DNA of 64,000 nt from Citrobacter sp. RHB25-C09 (GTDB taxonomy: Bacteria; Pseudomonadota; Gammaproteobacteria; Enterobacterales; Enterobacteriaceae). Shown here piece by piece: positions 53,290 to 61,914 of this stretch. Every line of letters begins with the position of its first letter. Positions within the stretch are counted from its first letter, which is position 1. The translations under genes were made by a program, and so were the position numbers. The stretch spans positions 1,674,001 through 1,738,000 of the forward strand of contig NZ_CP057483.1 in NCBI RefSeq assembly GCF_013836145.1, written 5' to 3'. The notes under the pieces were generated by a model. It saw nothing but the letters and a program-made list of their open reading frames with translations. It was not told where the DNA came from and did not search any database.

Positions 53290-55344
53290 ATGGAACTGAA
53301 AGCAACTTCTCTGGGTAAACGTCTGGCACAACATCCTTACGATCGGGCCGTCATTCTTAATGCCGGCATAAAAGTTTCAGGCGAGCGCCATGAATATCTT
53401 ATTCCATTCAATCAGTTACTGGCAATTCATTGTAAGCGCGGCCTGGTTTGGGGAGAGCTGGAGTTTGTACTGCCGGATGACAAAGTGGTGCGCCTGCACG
53501 GTACAGAATGGGTCGAGACGCAGCGCTTTCATCACCACCTGAATACCCGCTGGCAGCAGTGGAGCCAGGAAATGAGTGAAGTGGCGGCGGGTGTGCTTCA
53601 GGAACAACTGGACCTTATTGCCTCGCGTACCGGGCAAAACGCGTGGCTAACGCGCGATCAAACCAAAGGGCTTCAGCAGCAGATCCTGCGCGCCTTTGCC
53701 GCCTTGCCGCTACCGGTTAATCGTCTTGAAGAGTTTGATAACTGTCGGGAAGCGCTAAAGCAGTGTCAGGCATGGTTAAAGGATATCGATGCCTGTCGGT
53801 TACAGCATAATCAGACCTATACTGACACCATGTTGACGCAGTATGCGGAATTCTTCCAGCAGGTGGAGTCTTCTCCGCTCAACCCGGCTCAGGCAAGAGC
53901 CGTGGTCAATGGCGAGCAATCATTGCTGGTGCTGGCAGGCGCGGGGAGTGGTAAAACCTCGGTGCTGGTGGCTCGTGCTGGCTGGCTATTGGCGCGCGGC
54001 GAGGCTGCTGCTGAGCAAATTTTGCTGCTGGCATTTGGACGCAAAGCGGCGCAGGAGATGGACGAGCGTATCCGCGAGCGTCTGCATACGGAGGAGATTA
54101 CGGCGAGAACGTTTCATGCCTTAGCGCTCCATATTATTCAGCAAGGCAGTAAAAAAGTGCCGACTATCAGCCGCCTTGAAAATGATACCGCAGCCAGAAA
54201 TAAGCTGTTTATCAGTGCCTGGCGTCAACAGTGTTGTGAAAAGAAAGCCCAGGCGAAAGGGTGGCGGCAGTGGCTGGAAGACGAACTGCAATGGACGGTG
54301 CCGGAAGGTAATTTCTGGGATGACGAGAAGCTCCAGCGGCGTCTGGCACCGCGTCTCGAACGCTGGGTCAGCCTGATGCGAATGCATGGCGGCGCTCAGG
54401 CTGAAATGATTGCCAACGCGCCAGAAGAGATCCGCGATCTGTTTAGCAAACGTATTAAGCTGATGGCTCCCTTACTGAAAGCGTGGAAAGGTGCGCTTAA
54501 AGCCGAGAATGCGGTCGATTTTTCCGGCCTTATTCATCAGGCCATTGTGATCCTGGAAAAAGGGCGCTTTATCAGCCCCTGGAAGCATATTCTTGTCGAT
54601 GAATTCCAGGACATTTCGCCGCAGCGGGCAGCGCTGCTAGCGGCGCTGCGCAAGCAAAACAGCCACACTACACTGTTTGCCGTCGGCGATGACTGGCAGG
54701 CTATTTATCGTTTCAGTGGTGCGCAGCTCTCGTTAACAACCGCGTTTCACCAGACCTTTGGTGACGGCGATCGTTGTGACCTGGATACGACCTACCGCTT
54801 TAACACGCGCATTGGTGAGGTCGCCAACCGGTTTATTCAGCAAAACCCGCATCAGCTCAGAAAACCGCTTAATAGCCTGAGATCCGGCGATAAGCACGCG
54901 GTCACGCTGTTGGATGAAAAACAACTGGACGCTTTGCTGGATAAGCTTTCCGGCTATGCGAAGGCCGATGAACGTATTCTGGTGCTGGCGCGTTATCATC
55001 ATTTAAAACCGGCCAGCCTCGAAAAAGCATCCACTCGTTGGCCAAGGCTTCAGCTTGATTTTATGACCATACACGCCAGCAAAGGTCAGCAGGCTGACTA
55101 TGTGATTATTGCTGGGTTACAGGAGGGGAGCGATGGTTTCCCGGCGCCGGCGCGGGAATCTATTATGGAAGAAGGACTTCTACCTGAAGTAGAGAATTTT
55201 CCGGATGCAGAAGAGCGGCGGTTGTTTTATGTTGCGCTCACCCGGGCGCGGCATCGGGTCTGGGTGTTGTATAACAAAGAAAACCCGTCACGCTTTGTGG
55301 ATGCGCTCAAACAACTGGACGTGCCGGTAGCGAGAAAACCTTAA
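53290..55344 (+). CDS. helD: DNA helicase IV
   Basis: Superfamily 1 helicase with 3'-to-5' polarity, 684 residues. An N-terminal extension (about 1-190) precedes the UvrD-like core. Walker A GAGSGKT is near 217-223, Walker B DEFQD near 438, and the later motifs include the VALTRARHRVWVL type motif VI. It overlaps no neighbours and ends at a hairpin shared with mgsA. Confidence 0.96.
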   Translation: MELKATSLGKRLAQHPYDRAVILNAGIKVSGERHEYLIPFNQLLAIHCKRGLVWGELEFVLPDDKVVRLHGTEWVETQRFHHHLNTRWQQWSQEMSEVAAGVLQEQLDLIASRTGQNAWLTRDQTKGLQQQILRAFAALPLPVNRLEEFDNCREALKQCQAWLKDIDACRLQHNQTYTDTMLTQYAEFFQQVESSPLNPAQARAVVNGEQSLLVLAGAGSGKTSVLVARAGWLLARGEAAAEQILLLAFGRKAAQEMDERIRERLHTEEITARTFHALALHIIQQGSKKVPTISRLENDTAARNKLFISAWRQQCCEKKAQAKGWRQWLEDELQWTVPEGNFWDDEKLQRRLAPRLERWVSLMRMHGGAQAEMIANAPEEIRDLFSKRIKLMAPLLKAWKGALKAENAVDFSGLIHQAIVILEKGRFISPWKHILVDEFQDISPQRAALLAALRKQNSHTTLFAVGDDWQAIYRFSGAQLSLTTAFHQTFGDGDRCDLDTTYRFNTRIGEVANRFIQQNPHQLRKPLNSLRSGDKHAVTLLDEKQLDALLDKLSGYAKADERILVLARYHHLKPASLEKASTRWPRLQLDFMTIHASKGQQADYVIIAGLQEGSDGFPAPARESIMEEGLLPEVENFPDAEERRLFYVALTRARHRVWVLYNKENPSRFVDALKQLDVPVARKP

Positions 55345-55370
55345 AAACAGGCGACAGCGTCGCCTGTATC
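55342..55370. terminator. Terminator between helD and mgsA
   Basis: ACAGGCGAC (55347-55355) pairs perfectly with GTCGCCTGT (55359-55367). The left flank gives TTTTTAA on the minus strand for mgsA; the right flank is weaker. Confidence 0.82.
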
Positions 55371-55373
55371 CTC

Positions 55374-55832
55374 TTATTTCAGACGTTCTGCAAGATAACG
55401 CTGATAATCCGGAATCAGAATATCCACATTGTCATTAAAATGCGGTGACTGAATGATGAAATCCGCCGTAGAGACGTTTGTGGCGACCGGGATATTCCAC
55501 ACGGTCGCCAGACGCAGCAGGGCTTTAACGTCCGGGTCATGCGGAACTGCATTCAACGGATCCCAGAAAAAAATCAGAACATCGATTTTCCCTTCAGAAA
55601 TTAACGCACCGACCTGCTGATCGCCGCCCATTGGGCCGCTCAACATAGCGTTCACGTCCATTCCCGTGGCTCGTTGAATAAGGTTTCCGGTCGTCCCGGT
55701 TGCATACAGAACATGTTTTTCGAGTAGCGGCTGGTGGCGTTCCACCCAGCTCATCAGCATTTGTTTACAGTGGTCGTGGGCAACCAGCGCAATATGCTTA
55801 CGCGCCGGTAGAGTGCGAGTAGTGAGTTCCAT
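55374..55832 (-). CDS. mgsA: Methylglyoxal synthase
   Basis: Converts dihydroxyacetone phosphate to methylglyoxal and phosphate, bypassing lower glycolysis when phosphate is short. It is 152 residues. Phosphate-binding motif ATGTTGN near 46-52, and the catalytic Asp in GGDQQVG near 71, are present. It is divergent from nothing nearby; csgI lies upstream on the same strand after about 90 bases. Confidence 0.97.
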   Translation of the reverse strand: MELTTRTLPARKHIALVAHDHCKQMLMSWVERHQPLLEKHVLYATGTTGNLIQRATGMDVNAMLSGPMGGDQQVGALISEGKIDVLIFFWDPLNAVPHDPDVKALLRLATVWNIPVATNVSTADFIIQSPHFNDNVDILIPDYQRYLAERLK

Positions 55833-55924
55833 AGTTCATTTCCGTCGTTGTCTTTGCTACAGAGTACTGGAAGCGACTGACGCCGCAAGAGAAAGACGAA
55901 AAAAATGCAGCACAGTCCGAAATA

Positions 55925-56587
55925 TCAGGAAGACGGCTGTTTCTCCACCCACTGCAAAAAATTGCTGCGGGTTTTAGGGTCTGCCTGACGGAACCAGTAC
56001 TTCAGACGCTGTTCAGTCAGCGTCTGAGATTGCGGAGGGATAGTATCGAGCTCAGAAACACCGGAGAGCAGGGGGCTGTCATCGGCCATCTTCGTGGCAA
56101 ACTGCGGCAGTGACGCCCGTTTTGCCGCTTTATTGTAGCGCTCGGTTTCAGCTTCATAATCAATGATTCTGGCTTTTGAGGTAATCGCCAGAATGTCCAG
56201 TCGCACGGGAATTGGCATAGCGTCGCCATCAAGAAGTTCCAGTCGTGGGGCGGCATCAAAATGGCTGGTTTCGCGCTCGCTTTCCAGACGAGGAAGATGA
56301 AAGTTAACCTGCCCGACACGCTGGGTATCAAAACTGATCACCAGCGGCGGCGAAATATAGAGCCGCTCCTCATGACTGGAGAAACGGATGGTTTTTTCAA
56401 CACGAAAGACCACCTGATGTGGTCCGTTATCCAGTTCAATGCTGTCTGCACCGCGCAGAAGGGAGCTGGAAACTTTTTTTCCATCCAACACCAGCAGATC
56501 AATATCATTGGACAAGCGAAGACTCGTGGCGAAAACAGTTACCGGCAAACATACGGCAATCAACAGCGTCACAGTGCCGGTTTTCAT
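55925..56587 (-). CDS. csgI: Periplasmic DUF2057 protein YccT (CsgI)
   Basis: A 220-residue secreted protein with a signal peptide of about 20 residues ending near TVFA. The Salmonella homolog was reported to inhibit curli assembly by hindering CsgA polymerisation, hence CsgI. The start at 56587 (MKTGTVTLLIAV) follows AGGAG on the minus strand; an upstream in-frame ATG adds a non-conserved piece. No curli genes are in this window. Confidence 0.88.
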   Translation of the reverse strand: MKTGTVTLLIAVCLPVTVFATSLRLSNDIDLLVLDGKKVSSSLLRGADSIELDNGPHQVVFRVEKTIRFSSHEERLYISPPLVISFDTQRVGQVNFHLPRLESERETSHFDAAPRLELLDGDAMPIPVRLDILAITSKARIIDYEAETERYNKAAKRASLPQFATKMADDSPLLSGVSELDTIPPQSQTLTEQRLKYWFRQADPKTRSNFLQWVEKQPSS

Positions 56588-56759
56588 AAGGTTCTCCTGT
56601 CCAAATACCACCCAAATAAAATGTGTCATTTTTTTTCGATTAACACGTTTACTAACATATAGACATATTTTGGATTTTTGCTCTCATACTTACGGGTGGG
56701 AGAGATGGTTGGGTTGTCAGGATTGTCGTACACTTTGCAAAACAGACTGGAGGATGATG

Positions 56760-57173
56760 ATGAAAGAGAGCGATATTGTCGACATTTTGACGTCCACCCG
56801 GACGATTGCACTCGTGGGTGCAAGTGATAAACCTGACCGGCCAAGCTACCGGGTAATGAAATATTTGCTCGACCAGGGGTATCACGTCATCCCGGTATCC
56901 CCGAAAGTGGCTGGGAAAACGCTGCTCGGTCAGCCAGGTTATGCCACGCTGGCAGAAGTGCCGGAAAAGGTGGATATGGTTGATGTCTTTCGCAACTCAG
57001 AAGCGGCATGGGGCGTGGCGCAGGAAGCCATTGCCATCGGCGCGAAAACACTTTGGCTGCAACTGGGCGTCATTAATGAACAGGCTGCTGTGCTGGCGCG
57101 TGAGGCGGGGTTAACGGTGGTGATGGATCGCTGCCCGGCGATTGAGATCCCTCGTCTGGGGCTGGCGAAGTAA
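56760..57173 (+). CDS. yccU: CoA-binding Rossmann protein YccU
   Basis: A 137-residue CoA-binding-domain protein with the nucleotide loop ALVGASDKPDRPSY near residues 17-30. Three ATG codons in tandem occur at 56754, 56757 and 56760. The last is chosen because it gives the family length and is six bases from GGAGG (56749-56753). The function is not known; related domains bind CoA or NAD. Confidence 0.92.
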   Translation: MKESDIVDILTSTRTIALVGASDKPDRPSYRVMKYLLDQGYHVIPVSPKVAGKTLLGQPGYATLAEVPEKVDMVDVFRNSEAAWGVAQEAIAIGAKTLWLQLGVINEQAAVLAREAGLTVVMDRCPAIEIPRLGLAK

Positions 57174-57186
57174 AAGAGAAGTGCTG

Positions 57187-57212
57187 GCCCGATAAGCAAA
57201 ACGCTATCGGGC
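57187..57212. repeat. REP-like hairpin between yccU and hspQ
   Basis: GCCCGATA plus GC pairs with GC plus TATCGGGC around a short loop, with one bulged A. It resembles half a REP unit and lies in a convergent gap, probably acting as a 3' hairpin for both transcripts. Confidence 0.5.
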
Positions 57213-57229
57213 ATAAGCAAAATTAAAAC

Positions 57230-57547
57230 TCAGTTACGCAGGCGTGGCGCCTGCAACTGTTTACGGATGGTTTGCGCAAGCTCATCCATGGACGGTTGTT
57301 CCGGATGTTCGTCCTGCGTTTCGCTGCTTAGCTGTGCTTCAGCCAGATAAGTATGGACTGGCTGGCCGTCATCATCTTCCATCACCACGTGGTACCACGG
57401 AGCGGCACGAAGCTCGTCATTCACCGCCAGTTCGTCGGGGGACGGTTCTTCGAGCGAATAGACCGGGTCGATATCCACGACCACTCCGAGATAACCTAAC
57501 AGGGAATGGCGGACCTGTTGGCCGATACCGAATTTGCTGGCAATCAT
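57230..57547 (-). CDS. hspQ: Heat shock protein HspQ
   Basis: A 105-residue protein of the hemimethylated-DNA-binding (YccV) fold. In E. coli it promotes degradation of a mutant DnaA, and in Yersinia it is a Lon specificity enhancer. The ATG at 57547 (MIASKFGIGQQV) follows GGGAGGTGA. Its own promoter fits sigma-32 and begins right at the rlmI stop. Confidence 0.95.
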   Translation of the reverse strand: MIASKFGIGQQVRHSLLGYLGVVVDIDPVYSLEEPSPDELAVNDELRAAPWYHVVMEDDDGQPVHTYLAEAQLSSETQDEHPEQPSMDELAQTIRKQLQAPRLRN

Positions 57548-57576
57548 AGTCACCTCCCGGGGATTCAATGCTCTAT

Positions 57577-57604
57577 ATATGAGGGTCGAATTCCACTTTT
57601 CAAG
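57577..57604 (-). promoter_or_regulatory. Sigma-32 promoter of hspQ
   Basis: On the minus strand CTTGAAA (57604-57598) is followed after 13 bases by CCTCATAT (57584-57577). This fits the sigma-32 pattern CTTGAAA-N(13-15)-CCCCATNT and explains heat-shock control. Confidence 0.78.
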
Positions 57605-58795
57605 TTACATGACGCGACAGGCAAACCCTTTAAGATACAGCCCTTCCGGGTAGGGAGCGATCACCGGATGATCGGCGGCCTGACGGAACTGCTCTATAAA
57701 TTGTACATCACGACCAGCATCTATTGCGGCATCTGCGATGATTTTCTGAAATAAATCCGTCGTCATCAGGCCGGAACAAGAGAATGTCAGCAGGATCCCG
57801 CCCGGATTCAGCAGTTGAATCGCCAGCATGTTGATATCTTTGTATCCCCGGCAGGCGCCCATCAGCTGGCTTTTGTTTTCAACGAATTTCGGCGGATCCA
57901 TCACAATCACGTCGAATTTCTCACCTTCGTCTCGGTAGCGACGCAGCAACTTGAAAACATCATCGCGTACAAATTCAGCTTTACTCAGATCCAGCTTGTT
58001 AAGCTCAACGTTCTGTCTGGCGATATCCAGCGCGTCCTGAGACGTATCTACGCTGACCACCTGCTGGCAGCCGCCCATCAGTGCGGAAACGGCAAAGCCA
58101 CCGGTATAGGAGAAGCAGTTCAATACCCGCTTATTTTCCACATAGCGGCGCGTAGCCAAACGGCTGTCACGTTGGTCGAGGTAATAGCCGGTTTTATGCC
58201 CGCCCTGAATATCCACCAGCAGCTTCATCCCGTGTTCTTCGATAGGCAGCAGAGCAGGAGGCAACTCGCCCGTGACCGGCCCCTGGGTCAGTTCCAAACC
58301 TTCTTTCTTGCGAACAGCGACATCGCTACGATCGTAAATCGCGCAGTCAGGGTAGAGCGTTGTCAGTGCGCTAATTAGCGCGGCACGTTGATATTCAGCT
58401 CCGGCGCTAAGCAGTTGCAGCACAAGGAACTTACCGAAACGGTCAATGGTCACGCCAGGCAGACCGTCGGATTCACCCGCAATAAGACGGTAGCTATCCA
58501 GACCGTCTTTTTTTGCAAGCCAGTCACGCCACTGCTGCGCCTGCTGGAGACGACGGGTGAAGAAAGCGATATCGACAGATTCAGTTTTGTCGAACGTCCA
58601 GACGCGTGCGCGGATTTGTGATGCAGGCGAATACGCACCACGGGCTAACCATTTACCCTGATGATCAACGATATCGATGGTTTCACCGAGGCTGGCTTTC
58701 CCTTCCATGCGGGTGACGGCACCGGAAAAGACCCACGGATGGCGGCGAAGTAATGATTTTTCCCGCCCTTTGGCTAACACTAAACGTACACTCAT
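57605..58795 (-). CDS. rlmI: 23S rRNA m5C1962 methyltransferase RlmI
   Basis: SAM-dependent enzyme of 396 residues that makes 5-methylcytosine 1962 in 23S rRNA. An N-terminal PUA domain (about 1-75) precedes the catalytic domain, with the SAM motif NCFSYTGGF and the motif IV sequence VMDPPKF. It is divergent from acyP, with about 95 bases between the starts. Confidence 0.96.
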   Translation of the reverse strand: MSVRLVLAKGREKSLLRRHPWVFSGAVTRMEGKASLGETIDIVDHQGKWLARGAYSPASQIRARVWTFDKTESVDIAFFTRRLQQAQQWRDWLAKKDGLDSYRLIAGESDGLPGVTIDRFGKFLVLQLLSAGAEYQRAALISALTTLYPDCAIYDRSDVAVRKKEGLELTQGPVTGELPPALLPIEEHGMKLLVDIQGGHKTGYYLDQRDSRLATRRYVENKRVLNCFSYTGGFAVSALMGGCQQVVSVDTSQDALDIARQNVELNKLDLSKAEFVRDDVFKLLRRYRDEGEKFDVIVMDPPKFVENKSQLMGACRGYKDINMLAIQLLNPGGILLTFSCSGLMTTDLFQKIIADAAIDAGRDVQFIEQFRQAADHPVIAPYPEGLYLKGFACRVM

Positions 58796-58890
58796 AATTT
58801 ACTGCTCTGTTGTATCTAAGAAATGGGCGCCATTGTCCTGAGTTTCGCGCGGATTTGCAACGCGCCTGGATAAGAGAAAAGGAGGAAGTC

Positions 58891-59172
58891 ATGGCAAAAG
58901 TCTGCATCATCGCCTGGGTTCATGGTCGGGTTCAGGGCGTTGGGTTTCGTTATACGACGCAGCACGAAGCGCGGAAACTGGGCTTAACGGGGTATGCGAA
59001 AAATATGGACGATGGGAGCGTTGAGGTTGTTGCCAGCGGCGAGGCGGAACAAGTTGAGAAATTAATGAAGTGGCTGAAAAACGGTGGGCCAAGCTCTGCT
59101 CGCGTTGACAGAGTTCTGAGCGAGCCACACCGTCCTCGCGAAGAGTTAACGGGATTCAGTATCCGTTATTAA
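58891..59172 (+). CDS. acyP: Acylphosphatase
   Basis: A 93-residue acylphosphatase (YccX) that hydrolyses carboxyl-phosphate bonds. The signature GRVQGVGFRYTT supplies the phosphate-binding loop and catalytic Arg, and GYAKNMDDGSVE supplies the catalytic Asn. The ATG at 58891 follows GGAGG; an ORF from 58810 is rejected. Its last four bases overlap the tusE end on the opposite strand. Confidence 0.95.
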   Translation: MAKVCIIAWVHGRVQGVGFRYTTQHEARKLGLTGYAKNMDDGSVEVVASGEAEQVEKLMKWLKNGGPSSARVDRVLSEPHRPREELTGFSIRY

Positions 59173-59498
59173 ATGCATTTCACCGGTTTAGGCAGGCCAG
59201 CAATTTTAGTGGCCTGTTTGGCTGGGCCTTTCGGAAACAGACGGTACAGATAGCGGCTGTTGCCTTTTTCTTCGCCAAACTTATTGGCCATTGCCTTAAC
59301 CAGCATACGGATCGCCGGAGAAGTATTAAATTCCAGATAAAACTCCCGCACAAAGCGCACCACTTCCCAGTGTTCAGGGGAGAGCGTAATGCCTTCGTTT
59401 TCAGCAATGACCACGGCCAGCGGTTCGCTCCATTGGGTGGTGTCTTTTAAATAGCCGTCGTTATCGGTGGCGATTTCGTTACCTTCAAAAATCAACAT
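59169..59498 (-). CDS. tusE: Sulfur relay protein TusE
   Basis: DsrC-family protein of 109 residues, a sulfur carrier from TusBCD to MnmA for 2-thiouridine in tRNA. The penultimate Cys108 in the C-terminal PVKCI, which carries the persulfide, is present. It is convergent with acyP and overlaps its stop by four bases. Confidence 0.96.
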   Translation of the reverse strand: MLIFEGNEIATDNDGYLKDTTQWSEPLAVVIAENEGITLSPEHWEVVRFVREFYLEFNTSPAIRMLVKAMANKFGEEKGNSRYLYRLFPKGPAKQATKIAGLPKPVKCI

Positions 59499-59537
59499 AA
59501 TTCTTCACTGCGTTATTCAGACGGTTGGCAGTTTACC

Positions 59538-59566
59538 AAAAAACAAAACCCCGCATAAGCGGGGTT
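59538..59566 (-). terminator. yccA terminator
   Basis: AACCCCGC (59547-59554) with GCGGGGTT (59559-59566); the A-rich left flank gives TTTTGTTTTTT on the minus strand. Confidence 0.85.
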
Positions 59567-59587
59567 CGTTATCTTGCCGCGTTGTTG

Positions 59588-60247
59588 TTAATCGCGGCTG
59601 GCGAAGCCCAGAATGCTCAGCAGGCTGACAAAGATATTGTACAGCGAAACATAGAGGCTAACCGTTGCACGGATGTAGTTGGTTTCACCGCCACGGATAA
59701 TATTGCTGGTTTCAAACAGGATTGCGCCAGAAGAAATCAGGATAAACACCGCGCTGATCGCCAAATGTAACGCTGGCAGTTGCAGGAAAATATTCGCAAC
59801 CATACCGATCAGTACGACCACAATACCTGCCATCAGCATACCGCCGAGGAAGGACATATCCTTACGGGTCGTCAGAACGTAAGCGGAGCAGCTAAAGAAC
59901 ACCAGAGCAGTTCCGCCCAGAGCCAGGGCGATCACATCACCCATTCCGGCAGAGAGATAGGCGTTCAGGATGGGTCCCAGGATGTAGCCCAGGAAACCAG
60001 TAAAGGCAAACGCAGAAAGAATGCCGACCGGCTTGTCCGCTGTTTTATAGGTCAGGAACATCAGGCCATACATACCCACCAGCGTAAGAATCAACCCAGG
60101 AGACGGCAGCATGAGCACAGTACTGGCTGTGGCTGTGATAGCGGAAAACGCCAGCGTCAGACTCAGCAGGAAATAGGTATTGCGCAGCACTTTGTGGGTG
60201 CTAAGTAGCGATGTACGGTCATGAGTAGAACTAACAATACGATCCAT
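59588..60247 (-). CDS. yccA: BAX-inhibitor-1 family protein YccA
   Basis: A 219-residue inner-membrane protein with seven hydrophobic segments and a cytoplasmic N-terminus. In E. coli it is a substrate and modulator of the FtsH protease and can protect jammed SecY translocons. The terminal acidic-basic pairing typical of the family (SILGFASRD end) is present. It lies between tusE and serT. Confidence 0.95.
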   Translation of the reverse strand: MDRIVSSTHDRTSLLSTHKVLRNTYFLLSLTLAFSAITATASTVLMLPSPGLILTLVGMYGLMFLTYKTADKPVGILSAFAFTGFLGYILGPILNAYLSAGMGDVIALALGGTALVFFSCSAYVLTTRKDMSFLGGMLMAGIVVVLIGMVANIFLQLPALHLAISAVFILISSGAILFETSNIIRGGETNYIRATVSLYVSLYNIFVSLLSILGFASRD

Positions 60248-60486
60248 GAGTCACTCTCTTATGCATATGACAGATGTAATTAATGATGGAGGATAATGAA
60301 AAAATGTCTCTGGTACACAGCGGTTTTACCCATCTTTACTCATTTGATTTTAGTCATATTTAAACCTTCGCTGCTCCGAAGACGATGTGAACAGGGTAAA
60401 CATGCTGATAAATTGGTCATTCTGTTGTTATTTCAGGCTATTAACACTATTTTGGCTGTTTTTCAGGCAAACGAACACATTCGGGC

Positions 60487-60515
60487 TTTACACGACGCAT
60501 CGGGATGTTTATAGT
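60487..60515 (+). promoter_or_regulatory. serT promoter
   Basis: TTTACA (60487-60492), exactly 17 bases, TATAGT (60510-60515), then a GC-rich discriminator GCGCC. This is typical of growth-rate and ppGpp-controlled stable RNA genes. It is 13 bases before the mature tRNA. Confidence 0.85.
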
Positions 60516-60527
60516 GCGCCTCATTCC

Positions 60528-60615
60528 GGAAGTGTGGCCGAGCGGTTGAAGGCACCGGTCTTGAAAACCGGCGACCCGAAAGGGTTCCAGAGTTCGAATC
60601 TCTGCGCTTCCGCCA
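60528..60615 (+). tRNA. serT: tRNA-Ser (UGA)
   Basis: An 88-base class II tRNA. The acceptor GGAAGTG pairs with CGCTTCC, followed by the encoded CCA. The anticodon TGA (60562-60564) lies in CTTGAAA, and there is a long variable arm (GCGACCCGAAAGGGTTC region) and a TTCGAAT T loop. The gene matches E. coli serT in sequence and in position after yccA. Confidence 0.98.
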
Positions 60616-60624
60616 GATAAAGAT

Positions 60625-60659
60625 AAGGGGTTAGCTTAATGCTAACCCCTTTTTCTTTT
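60625..60659 (+). terminator. serT terminator
   Basis: Ten-pair stem AGGGGTTAGC (60626-60635) with GCTAACCCCT (60641-60650), loop TTAAT, then TTTTCTTTT. Confidence 0.92.
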
Positions 60660-60751
60660 GTCTTTTTCTCCGCTTTTCAGCCTCTTCGACTTTGTAAAAT
60701 CCGCATTCAGTCCTATAGTCCACAGAGTTTCTTTGTTAACAGGATCCGCTG

Positions 60752-61873
60752 ATGCACGTAAATGGACTGACAAAAGGTTTCTTCCTCTTCCTGCTGGCCA
60801 TGGTGACATGGTTTTTTTTCGATGTGCTGTCACCCTATTTTTCGGCCATTTTGTGGGCGGCGATTTTAACCGTGATTTTTTATCCGGTTAAAAATAAGCT
60901 CAGGACGGCGCTGGGGGAACGAAATGGACTGGCCTCGCTGCTCACCCTCGGCATTATTTGCCTGATAGTGTTTATCCCATTAACGCTGGTTTTCTCTTCG
61001 CTCGCCGTTGAACTGAATACGGTTTACGTGAAGTTACAGAACAATAACGCGGAGTTTCCGGAAGTGGTGGCGAGCTTATTAGCCCACATGCCGGAATGGG
61101 CGCGTGAATTTCTTGCCGGTTACGATCTCGATAGCGCCGCTAAAATTCAGCAAAAACTGTCTGAGGTGGCATTAAAAGGCGGTCAATCGCTGGCGGGTAG
61201 CGCATTTCTGATTGGCAAAGGCACCTTTGGTTTCGCCGTTAGCTTCGGTGTGATGCTGTACTTACTCTTTTTCCTGCTGAAAGACGGACCTTTCCTGGTT
61301 CGCCAGATACTTGACTCCTTGCCGATGTCGGATTTCGTCAAGCAGCACCTTTTTGCCAAATTTGCGGCGGTCTCCCGGGCGACGGTCAAAGGCAATATTG
61401 TGGTTGCGATCGTACAGGGGACGTTAGGCGGGATCGCCTTTTACGTCGTCGGTATTGAGGGCAGCATTTTGTGGGGCGCGCTGATGGCGTTTTTGTCGCT
61501 GATCCCGGCAGTGGGCTCCGCTATTATCTGGGTGCCGGCAGCCATCTTTTTGTTTGCAACGCACCAACTCTGGCAAGGATTGTTTATTGTTGGGTTCTTC
61601 GTCCTGGTGGTCGGACTGGTGGATAATATCCTGCGCCCGCTTCTGGTCGGAAAAGATACAAAAATGCCCGATTACCTGATCCTGATTACCACGCTGGGCG
61701 GAATGGAAATATACGGTCTGAACGGTTTTGTCATTGGACCGCTCGTCGCTGCGCTGTTTATTGCCTGCTGGAATATCCTCTCCGGTCGCGATCACGCCGG
61801 TAATACCGAGGAAATTGATAAAGACTTTATTGAAGACGGTATCGCCGACGACACGCCTGAAAATCGCGAATGA
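60752..61873 (+). CDS. AI-2E family membrane transporter
   Basis: A 373-residue polytopic protein of the AI-2E/TqsA exporter-like family (UPF0118), with about seven or eight membrane helices and the family's C-terminal block (VVGLVDNILRPLLVGKDTKMP, split here as VGLVDNILRP and LLVGKDTKMP). The tail is acidic. It is not YdiK, TqsA, PerM or YhhT as far as I recall their sequences. The ATG at 60752 follows AGGATCCGCTG. It occupies the slot after serT that differs between enteric genera. Its substrate is unknown; AI-2E proteins have been linked to autoinducer-2 export or Na+/H+ exchange. Confidence 0.88.
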   Translation: MHVNGLTKGFFLFLLAMVTWFFFDVLSPYFSAILWAAILTVIFYPVKNKLRTALGERNGLASLLTLGIICLIVFIPLTLVFSSLAVELNTVYVKLQNNNAEFPEVVASLLAHMPEWAREFLAGYDLDSAAKIQQKLSEVALKGGQSLAGSAFLIGKGTFGFAVSFGVMLYLLFFLLKDGPFLVRQILDSLPMSDFVKQHLFAKFAAVSRATVKGNIVVAIVQGTLGGIAFYVVGIEGSILWGALMAFLSLIPAVGSAIIWVPAAIFLFATHQLWQGLFIVGFFVLVVGLVDNILRPLLVGKDTKMPDYLILITTLGGMEIYGLNGFVIGPLVAALFIACWNILSGRDHAGNTEEIDKDFIEDGIADDTPENRE

Positions 61874-61880
61874 GATAGCA

Positions 61881-61909
61881 AAAAGGGCCCCTGAAACACC
61901 AGAGGCCCT
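61881..61909 (-). terminator. Terminator of yccM
   Basis: AGGGCC near 61884 pairs with GGCCCT near 61904, extended with mismatches; the left flank gives a T-5 run on the minus strand. It also stands just behind the AI-2E gene and may serve both. Confidence 0.7.
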
Positions 61910-61914
61910 CATGC

